A stretch of DNA of 64,000 nucleotides. Source: Hydnum rufescens UP504. Taxonomy: Eukaryota; Basidiomycota; Agaricomycetes; Cantharellales; Hydnaceae. This document shows positions 55,390 to 64,000 of the stretch, one piece after another. The translations under genes were made by a program, and so were the position numbers. Below the pieces are notes generated by a model that was given only the letters and a program-made list of their open reading frames with translations, did not search any database and was not told the origin of the DNA. The stretch's first letter is position 1, and the number at the start of each line of letters is the position of its first letter. The stretch is from positions 110,566 to 174,565 of the forward strand of contig MU128909.1 in assembly GCA_014904985.1 (NCBI GenBank), in the 5' to 3' direction.

Positions 55390-57815
55390 GAAAGACACAG
55401 CCAGGATATCAACTTTAGAGGTTTCAGGATGACGTTGAAGAGTAGTGTAGATACATAGCATAGATCACTCCACCGATTGACCGAATGGGATGGCATCTGG
55501 GAGCCCACTCGGTGATTCGGCCGTGACGTGATCCAAGACCCATCTACCTAGAACGAATCAGCCCACAGATTTCGGGGTATGATTTCCAGAGGAAATTCAA
55601 GAGTAATCGAGATCACAGATCATGCGCCCGGTCGCAGTGACTGAATGGGACGGGTTATGGGAGCCCACTCGGTGATTCGGCCCTGACGTGATTCTAGGTC
55701 CCATCCACCTAGAACGAACAGAAATTCTCCCCAAGCAACGAGCCTCTCCCTAGAGCCTAGGGCCTGGAACCCAGCACACGGCGCATGACAGTCGCCCCTC
55801 CCTCTCCCAAAGTCGCCGCGGGGTAAGTGAAATCCCATAAAACACAACGAAGACAACCAGTTGCCAGATCTCAAATTTCGCGGTTCAAGAGGGATTCGAG
55901 AGGTGTAGTATGGATCACAGAGCGCCAGCCCGCCACAGTGTCCGAATGGGAGGGAACCTGGCAGCCCACTCGGTGGTTTGGGCGCGCCAGGTGATCTAAG
56001 ACCCATCCACCTAAAAAACCAAATTCTCCCAAGCCAAGCCAACAACGAACCACCCCCAGAGCCATGGTCCAGCACATCACACCCCCTTCACAACGTCGTC
56101 GCCGGGAAATGGAAATGCATGCCACACAAGGACACAAAGAACACAAACACAAACGCCGCCAGATCCCAAATTTCTGCGGAGGATCCAAGACATTTTCAAG
56201 AGCAGGCCAGAGCACACAGATCATCCGCCGGCCGCACTTACCGTGTGGGACGGTCCCTGGAACCCCACTCGGTGACTGTAGGCGTGACGTGATCCGGGAC
56301 CCATCCACGTGGAACGTCCCAAGCCAGCAGCAAACCACCCCAGAGTCCAGCGCAGGCGAGTCCCTCGAGAAGCCGCCGCTACGTATAGCCAGCAAGAACA
56401 ATCGTCGCCAAAGACAGGAACGCCAGAGCCGAAATTCAGCTGGGACGGGGCAGGGGGAAAGTCCACAATGGAATGAAAACAACAGCTGTAGACCCCGTTG
56501 TTGGAAGATTCCAAGATGTCGCAAAGTAGTACAGATGCATAGATCATACGCCAACCCCGCCGACCAACAGCTGCAGATTCCAAGTTTCGGAAGAGGATTC
56601 AAGACGTTGTCAAGAGTAGTCCTAGATCACGGACCACGCCAAACCGAGTGGGACGGACTCTGGATCCCACTCGGTGATTCGGTACGGGATCTAGACCCAT
56701 CCACTCGGAACGAAGTGTCCCTCCCCCGTCTTTCCCCAGGAGGACATGCATACGTCCCCCGGAACATCAAAAAGTATGGCTAGAGACGAAGTGGCTAGAC
56801 ATGCCATTGTCAGAACTAGGGTCTCAAAGGAAAACACTCCGAGCCCTAACCTGGGATGCGCTCGTACGTCTCGAGGCCAAAGCGTAACAAAAACGTTCCC
56901 TCCATTTCTCCACGAAAATTTCACCTAACCCCCACGATTAGCGGAGCGGACATAAGGAAACAGAGCAAGCCCAGGGCGGCAGGGCGGCGATCATCGGGGG
57001 AGACCCATTGCGACTGAAAACACCATTGCAACCCCGATTTTAAGCAATAGTTGCAGGGACGTTCAAGGGGGAGTGACAGATACATAGACCATCCTTCATG
57101 ATGACCGAGCGACTGGTGCTGTGCTCCTCGCTTGATGCGATAAGACGTGATCCAGATCAATTCACCTTGAACGAAATATCCCCTAAAGCTGCAACCAAAA
57201 TCCCCTCGTCCCCTTCCCCCCCAAGAGGCTGGAGCGACCACGGGCGGATCCGGCAGGTGCACCAGTAATGCGATTCCGTGTACAAAGGGAAGACCAGAGC
57301 CCGAAAAATTACGGGATGGGAAAATCGATGAGAAAAACGAACACAACAGCTACAGAACCCGATTTGAAGAGGATTGAGGACGTTCAAGAGTGGTAGAGAT
57401 CCACAGTCATCCGTCGCGCTGACCGGGTGACATTGAGAATCTGGACTCCAACGACTTGGTTAATTTGGGCGTGATCCAGACCAATCTATCTTGAATGAAA
57501 TCCCCGCCTCCCCCAAGGGGGGCCATTTCTCTATAGCCAAGGCATCCGACTCACTCACCCCCACGATCGAGAAAGCCTAGTGGAGACAACGAAACAGAGC
57601 AAGAAGCGCAGTGGGCGGAAATGATCAAAGGGAACAGTCCACAAGGAATGGGGGGGGATGGGATGGCTGCACAAACCGATCGAAGGGATCAGGATGTCCA
57701 GTGGTCCAAGGGAAAATAGATACCCCTGTACTGGCCGCGTGGGAAAGAATAGGAATTTCGTAGCCCACTCGGTGATTTCGAGGTGATCCAGACCCATGTG
57801 CGTGAAACAGAGATC
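55390..57815 (+). repeat. Diverged tandem array with a conserved hairpin (eight units)
   Basis: Each unit has the same order of parts: GATTCAAGACGTTCAAGAGTAG-like text, AGATCACAGATCAT, a hairpin, then GTGATTCGG, GACGTGATCCAGACCCATC and GAACGAA. Hairpin arms: 55480-55489 with 55504-55513; 55640-55649 with 55664-55673; 55941-55950 with 55965-55974; 56241-56250 with 56265-56274; 56643-56652 with 56666-56675; 57104-57112 with 57128-57136; 57422-57428 with 57454-57460; 57734-57743 with 57764-57773. Units 1-5 share ACCGAxTGGG and CCCACTCGGT; unit 5 pairs perfectly. Spacing varies from about 160 to 460 bp. Long frames through the array exist on both strands but do not keep one frame from unit to unit. 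Function unknown. Confidence 0.8.
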
Positions 57816-60800
57816 TCTCAAGGCATATACCCCCCTCGAACTGACGCGAGGTACGAGAAGACAGATAGCGGAAGGAAGAGGTAGAGTGGAATGGTCATGA
57901 TCAAGGAAACAGATATAGTGAGCGCAAATGAAGCCTACCCATGTGAATGCAAGAAGCGGGAAGAAGTGGGGTGGTTCGTAGACAGCATTCAGAGGGCGTA
58001 TACGTAGTAGTCGAACTATCAAATCGGTCAATCAGCCACTGGGCTCGGACTGTTATGGAAGATACCAGAGGACGCCCATGAACATGTCAATTGCGATATT
58101 GTGATACCATAATAGAGAGACCACTGGTGGCTCCCCAGCCTGGTGGCGTGGGCGGAGGGTCCGCCAAATCTGGTGCCTTAGGTAATCACAATCCTTGTTT
58201 GGCCAGAAGCTGAAGGTGAGCTTCGAAGCAAGCTGGATCGAAGGGTCAGGATTCCAGCGCGTTCAGAGCGTGCGAGAGAACAAGTAGGAATGACCCCTAT
58301 CGGACATGCATTGCATTGACCCAATCTAATGGGTGTGCGGGTAGAGATTATTTCGAATTCGCAACACGCCAGTGAGAACACTAAAGTACAATGCCAATCA
58401 AGCCGGCACTTCCCGGATTGGTGTTCATGGAACTGAACCCACCACCAACATCGAGCGTGACCTCGCCATGGCTGACGAAGAAGTAGACAGGACTGACGTT
58501 CGCTCGCAAGTTTGCTCACGTAATCTGTGAAATTCTTGGTGTAAAGTGATCAGCGACATACGCCGATCGCAGTGCCATGCATCGTATAATGAGGTACGGT
58601 CGATGTTGTTCCTAGCTAGGTTCGATCCACAAAGTACCCATCTATGCTGCGTGATCTCTACGACTCGTAATGAGCTCGCATATCCCTCCATCTCCCCCAA
58701 TGGATTCTGTCACCACTGTCCTTGCGGGTGAATTTTTATAATAACTGATAAACTGATAAACTGACAGCTGATCGGTGAAATCAGCCCCCGACGATCACCC
58801 GTGCCCTGCCCACTCTCACAGTACTAGTGACAGTGCCGTCAATTACCGCCCTGCCCAGGCCCCAGCTCACACGCTCGACGTTCTGCACCCTTTTAAAGCG
58901 CATGTATCGTGAATCAGGAGAAAAATGTTCACGTTCCGCCTGTTCACGCGCCCCCGGCCCATGAATCTATGGCTCTCTTGGCCCTCCCACAATCATGGTT
59001 CTATTCGTGCATGGCAAACTACCAAGAAAGAAAAAAGGGGGCAAGTTCTTTCCAAGTTGGCGTCCAGCACCGCCACCGCCACACCAATCGAATTTGGCGA
59101 GTTCATTCCACTTGCTGTCATTCACGATATCTCCATAAAAGGATCAATAGCTACCGAGGCCACGGCAGCCATGTCAAGCCCAATATGGCGATTTCCGCGT
59201 CCAAGCTGATTGACGTCACCGGCTGCATAGCCACAAGATACCGAGAAGCTTGCACCAATTCAAACCGACCGGTTGTCGGGGGCGATGCAACACGTGCATT
59301 CCCACTCGCTTACAGATAGTATGTTATTACTGTATTACGTTGGCATTGAGGGATGCACGCTCCGTTTCGGGGGGCGGAGGGCCTTTCTGAGCTCCAAGGT
59401 CCAACAAAATGGTAAATCTCATCTTATAGTTTTCTCAAAAAGGAAGAAAAGGGGAGGGGGACCGGAGCGAGAAGGAATAATACTATAATAATGTTTTTTT
59501 TTTGGGTGTCGTCGCGTTGTATGCTCACCGCTCCCTCATGGCCAAAATTGACTTGACATTCTCACTTTGACACTCTTTGCAAAAAGAAAACCTGAGCCTG
59601 AATCAAAAAAACTACCAATTGGTTACAGTAAACATCACATCAGCATAAATCGGCAAGAACGAAGAGCCCTTCTTTTACAGTTACCCCCTATCTTTCTTCC
59701 TTCCCCACAACACGCTCCTGAAGATCATTGACATGGCCCTCGCCTCCACCAGCACATACAGTATCGTTCTGTCATCTACATTTCCTTATTCAGGATAGAT
59801 CTCCGGCCGCGGCACAGCGATCCCGTGACACAGGCGCCGAATGGCGAATGTGAGAAGTGTGAGAGACACGACCGCGTGGGCGATAGCCCCTCCTCCCCCC
59901 CCCCCCAAGACAGCTGAGGACAGCATAAATAGATTAATAAATAATACGTTGTCGCCATCAAACATGCCGTACTTGATCAATAAGACTCCTTCCCAAGAAG
60001 AGAACAACAAATTAATCAAACCAAACCAAGCCAGTCAGAAAAAGCCACAAAGCACATGCCAAAGAAACACAGCACGGAAGCCTAGCCCTGCCCCGCCCTT
60101 CCCCTTGCCCTGGGCCAACCCCTGCTCCTTTCTTCTCCAAGGGGGGGGGGGGCAACGAACACTCGACATCCAACTAACCTAGAAAAAAAACGACGACGAG
60201 CAGAGGGCCACACCCTCCCCTTCACTCACTCGACGACCAAAGAACCAAAAAAATAAAGTCTTCTCGACCTTCTGTTTCGAACCCAACAACAACACAAGCA
60301 CCTTACAATACCAATCTCCCCCGGTCCCGGACCTCCTTAAAATTCAAAAAAAGCAAAAAGATACCGAAACTAGACCTCAAAAGGAAAGAAAGGATCTGGC
60401 TCCAATACAATCTATAATAGGGGGGAATATATATGCCGTAATATTAATTCATTCCGAGAGGCTGCATGTGGCCCCCAAAGGTCATCATCGGATCGGACCA
60501 CAAGACACACACGTACGTCGATTACTGTACATAGATTCTCAGACAGTTCAGATCAAGTCAAGTGATTTTTAATTTTTTGGGGAAAGAAGAACTTGCCAAA
60601 TCAAGGCATGAGGGGCCTAGTACTTGGAGACTGGCTGTGTACGTTTTTTTTAGGATGGTGAGGTTCGTTCGGGGGTGGGCACACTAGTCTCACCATCGTG
60701 TTCGTCACGAGCCCTCCCGCCTCCGTAGCTAATCGCTGCAGTAGAACTGGATCATGAGGAAAAGTATACACGTCACGTCCTGCCGCGAGACATCCTTTTC

Positions 60801-61339
60801 GAGAAAACAAGCTTTACATTCATTTCGGTCCGATATGGTAGACTAAACTTTCTGAAGCAATGACACATAGGAGACGAAGAAATCCGTGGAAAAAAAAGAC
60901 CTAAAATTTGCGATTCTTCTATTGGAAGAATTCATTTGTTGCTACTAAGAATAAGGGGTCATGGCACGTACACAACGCCAAAAAGAGAACGAAGAAAAAA
61001 GCAAGCTAACGCAAATCGAGCAAGGCATAGAGTAGATCAATTCGGAAAAAAATAGGTGAAAGGAATCGATCAAGCCAAGTAGACAAAAAGCAATGCAAAT
61101 ACAGACATAGCGACCCAAGGACGCGAGCAGCGAGCTGGACGACAGGTATAGAGCCAAGATCAATTATACTTTGTTTGATGGCAATGCGAGCATTATTCGG
61201 AGATTCAGACGGATGGCGAGAACCAGCAATCGCGGACAAGAGGGAGATGAGAGGACAGTGAGAATCAAGAGACGTGGAACGACGTGAAGGCTGATAGCGA
61301 GATCGAGACGAGTGGCGAGATACGAGGTCTTTCCGAGCT
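57816..61339. other. Gene-poor stretch with homopolymer tracts
   Basis: 3.5 kb between the array and the transcription factor stop. Features: ATAACTGATAAACTGATAAACTGACAGC at 58739, long C and G runs at about 59892 and 60142, many A runs from 60180 to 60360. Only the frame at 58925-59209 has any coding appeal. A B-box-like GGTTCGATCC at 58619 has no matching A box or cloverleaf. Confidence 0.4.
58925..59209 (+). CDS. Weak candidate small protein
   Basis: 94 codons from an ATG. It reads MFTFRLFTRPRPMNLWLSWP first, basic and hydrophobic like a mitochondrial leader, then KLASSTATATPIEFGEFIPL, then VIHDISIKGSIATEATAAM. A TTTTAAAG stretch and a transcription-prone pyrimidine-rich segment lie 30-130 bp upstream. 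No family recognised and an overlapping frame is equally long, so this may be chance. Confidence 0.2.
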   Translation: MFTFRLFTRPRPMNLWLSWPSHNHGSIRAWQTTKKEKRGQVLSKLASSTATATPIEFGEFIPLAVIHDISIKGSIATEATAAMSSPIWRFPRPS

Positions 61340-63070
61340 CTAGTCATCTCCCTCAAAGTCATCGTCGTCCCTGATAACTCTCCTTGTCGTCTTCCTCCTC
61401 TTACTCTTCCGGGGCCCTCCTTGAGCGGATTTTTGTCCCAAAACCAGCATTTGGCCATTACTCCCAGCATCAGAGGCCGCAAGAGAGGCAGCCTCCTCTT
61501 CTTCCTCTCGACGTTTCCTGCGCGCTTCATCCTTTTCACGCGCAATTCGGCCCATGTTACGGATGTCCTCGTCCGTAAATTTCTTTGCGGGCTTGTCTTT
61601 TGGAAGACCACGACGAGTGTGCGTAGGATACACGCACGATTGATTGCGACTCACGCATTGTCTACAAAGAGGTGCAAAGTGAATGGGTTGATACTAGCGG
61701 CCAGCAGAGGAAGAGGACTTACTCGCAAGAAAGGTCTTCTGCGTCAGGGGCAGGAGGGGGACAGGCAATCTTGCGTTGTCGACAGAAAAAACAGGCTAGA
61801 GTTGGTCGACCAGTGTGATTTGTCGAAGGCGTTGCATGCCTTGTTTTCGATGCTGGGGTCGAGCCAGCTTTAGAGGAAGAACTGGATGGGCGCGACTTGG
61901 TTGGGCGGGGTAGTTTTCGGGTCCCAGGGTTCGTAGAGGGACGCGGTCGGGTAGAACGGGCGAGGCCACTGTCAGGTTCGGTGGACGTCGTGATCTGTTG
62001 CGCCGTTGGAGGAGGCGTTGGGAGGGGTGTGTTGGCGAGAGAAGACTGGCCAGAAATATCGACAGGGGACATGGTAGGCTTGTCAGTGCTTTCTGGAGAT
62101 GGCTGGGAGTAGGCAAAAGGAACATCAGGAGAAAAAGACGATCTTGTGGGCGAGGGAGAAGCGGAAGAATCGGATGTGGTGGAACTGCTGCTGAGAGCTG
62201 GGGTAGAGCAGTGAGCATAGATACGGGACGGGTCAATCATTTGATCGTATGAACGACGTCGGGACACTGGGGTTTGGGAGGGAGATGGGGTGATCATTGG
62301 TGGCAGTGGTTGATGGCGAGAGTGGGGCAACTGCTGTTGCGCGAAAGGCTGCTGCAGCACCGAGGGGATCGTGTGCGTGAGCGGGCGTTGCGAAAAGGTG
62401 AAATAACAGGAGACGCATGCACATGATGGAGACGGATGGTGGAGGTACTGTTGCGGGTGGAAGTTATTGCGGGGCCTCTCGTCGACACGATGATTGTCGA
62501 GGAGAGGGTGATAGTCGAAAGTCACGGTTCCACCGGAGCCAAAAGAATTATTGTGGGGCCTCTCGTCAACACGACGACTGTCAAGGAGAGAATGAGAGTC
62601 GAGAGTCACAGTCCCACCAGAGCCAAAAGACTGGCTTGAAGGATCGAACATCAACTGGCTGGGAGCATCGAATGACTGGGCGTTGAGGTCAAAAACCTGA
62701 CGGCTGGTTTGAGCATCATACGCGTGTTGGTCAAAAGATGGCCGGCAGCTGGGGACGTCGAGCGAATGATGAGTACTTGTCTGGAAACAACTACTATCAC
62801 GTTGCAAACTCGATGAAGAGCGAGAAGAATAGTTCTACAGGCCGTGGAGTCAGTGGCAGGCGCCACGGGCGCGACAGGCGCGTAGAGACGCGGGTCTGGG
62901 AGGCTGTCAGGAGAAACATGGTAGTCCCACGAGTCGGCGTGGACCAAATTGGAAGTGCAGGTGGGCGCGAAGGTGGCGACGTCATGGTCAGAGAGACGAG
63001 TGGTCCAACGTTCTGGGGTGGGAACGAGGAGGTCGGAGGAGTACATGTCAGTGTAGAGATGGGAGTCCAT
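61340..63070 (-). CDS. Zn(II)2Cys6 fungal transcription factor
   Basis: Nuclear DNA-binding regulator; target genes unknown. Exon 1 starts at ATG 63070 (MDSHLYTDMYSSDLLVPTPE). The middle is a long disordered part rich in Ser, Pro, Gln and His, with a 28-residue tandem duplication (FGSGGTVTLDSH and FGSGGTVTFDYH). The cluster lies near the C-terminus, spliced across an intron at about 61660-61722: ACFFCRQRKIAC, a 14-residue loop with PPPAPDAEDLS, then CEQCVSRNQSCVYP, giving the six Cys of the family. A basic coil (RIAREKDEARRKRREEEEE) and nuclear signals (RKSKRRKTTRR) follow, ending DDDDFEGDD. No fungal_trans middle homology region. About 510 residues. A C-terminal cluster is less usual than an N-terminal one. 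Confidence 0.88.
62465..62632 (-). repeat. 84-bp in-frame tandem duplication in the transcription factor gene
   Basis: Copies at 62465-62548 and 62549-62632 differ at roughly a dozen positions. The unit is 28 codons, so the reading frame is kept. Confidence 0.8.
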
Positions 63071-64000
63071 GGTGTACTTGAGAAAACGAAGGCGAAGGGC
63101 TTAAAAGGCCTTGCGGAGACAAGGCGCCGAACCCAGTTAAGCGGTTAGGAGCCATAAGAGGCAGCGTGGATAATCGAGTGTAAATCAGATTTACTACTTG
63201 AAACACCTCTAGGAAGCCAAGATCAAATTTGGAGTCGAGGCTTCTATAGGATTCATCTCTCGGCATCACCCACCCCAGGGTCCACGCCTCTCCCAGGAAT
63301 TAGGCTCCCCCGAGACTGGTCATCACCATCACCCTTGCGTCTGCAGTGCTGGGAACCTCTCTTTACTCGTCCTCCCTACTTCCCCACTCGTCAACACCCC
63401 CACGTATGGCATTACATTATATCGCACACTCAATTCTACCGCACTCGCATTCCTAGTAGTCGTCCCTTGGCATCAGAACCGAGCAAACCTCTCATTCCAC
63501 TGTCCAGCTCACCGGAAGGTCTTGTTGAAGTCGCGGAACACATACTTTATTTTTGCCTCCCGTAATCGTGATTCTTGCCTCCTCTTTTCGTTGCACAATT
63601 CGGTCCCACAGAACCACTTCATTCGCGACCTAGATCACCCTGCTAAGAAGAATGATTCTGTTGGAGGGTACACATAAAGGGCTCACCCCCTTTGAGCCTG
63701 TATATTCTGCGACCAAATAGACAAAAAGCTGCTTCGTGTTCCAATGGAATAATGACTCAAGATCTGAATCCTATGTCAAGGGCAGTTTGGGTATTTTGAG
63801 GGCGCACACCCACCTGTCTGCAGGTCGAACTGCACAAACGCCCATTCCTGCGCAGGATGCCGATCTATCTGCCCCCACCGTCTGCTCTCTCCCTCGCTCA
63901 GCACTAGCGACACGTCGAGTCGAGCAACGCACACTCACACTTTTAGCGTTTTGATATTGACATCACCCTTTGGGTGTGCTGGGAACAGGAACGAAGTGAG
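63071..64000. promoter_or_regulatory. Upstream region of the transcription factor gene
   Basis: 930 bp with no convincing frame on either strand. It should hold the promoter and 5' leader. Pyrimidine-rich blocks at 63330-63560. The window ends inside non-coding sequence. Confidence 0.35.

Noticed and set aside
55871..56783. Long open frames (about 240 codons) on both strands in the tandem array
   Set aside because: They run through repeat units in shifting frames, are Cys/Trp/Arg-rich without motifs, and the conserved unit boxes fall in different frames in different units. GC-rich repeats make such frames by chance.
58600..58640. B-box-like GGTTCGATCC suggesting a tRNA gene
   Set aside because: No A box at the right distance and no acceptor stem; the cloverleaf cannot be drawn.
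1..64000. CRISPR arrays, operons, riboswitches, bacterial promoters and ribosome-binding sites
   Set aside because: The window is eukaryotic (spliceosomal introns throughout); no regularly spaced short repeats of CRISPR type were seen.

Overview
The window is nuclear DNA of a filamentous basidiomycete, most likely an Agaricomycete. The evidence is dense short genes split by many introns of about 45-75 bp with GT-AG ends, fungal-specific families (Zn2Cys6 regulator, Ras-associated LRR/PP2C adenylate cyclase, Utp13, Swd1, DUF1746), and best recalled similarity to basidiomycete homologues. Codon and intron style are uniform from about 4.2 kb to 54 kb. Genus cannot be fixed from sequence alone; gene models below were spliced by eye.

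Layout. 1-4.2 kb is a transposon graveyard: a decayed hAT-type transposase (DUF659-like), a 2.5-kb element with long inverted ends (849-3323), and more terminal-repeat debris. 4.2-12.7 kb carries a roadblock dynein light chain, an extended SDR reductase, a Chk2/Cds1 checkpoint kinase and a mitochondrial carrier. 13-28 kb carries glutamate-cysteine ligase (GSH1), ATG6/Beclin, an enlarged BCS1-like AAA ATPase, UTP13, a CUE-domain protein and V-ATPase subunit c'' (VMA16). 28.4-37.2 kb carries a CLC chloride channel (GEF1-like, with two apparent 1-nt lesions), a DUF1746 membrane protein, a twin CX9C protein, PRA1/Yip3 and ERCC1/Rad10. 37.4-54.1 kb carries a membrane-anchored tandem amidohydrolase, TTI2, SWD1, adenylate cyclase, MRI1, CDC26 and CWC24. 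54.1-61.3 kb is almost gene-free and holds a diverged tandem array whose units share a hairpin. The window ends with a Zn2Cys6 transcription factor.

Functional themes. VMA16 and the CLC channel are tandem neighbours that both serve endosome/vacuole acidification. CHK2, ERCC1 and TTI2 belong to DNA damage and PIKK signalling. Several unrelated pairs are head-to-head with only 60-125 bp between start codons (UTP13/CUE, CLC/DUF1746, TTI2/SWD1, CYR1/MRI1, CDC26/CWC24), which points to shared bidirectional promoters.

The strongest unexplained signal is the 55.4-57.8 kb array: eight units of roughly 160-460 bp in which a stem of about 10 bp is kept while its sequence changes on both arms, with a loop of 13-15 nt in six of the eight. 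This suggests a structured, possibly transcribed, element.
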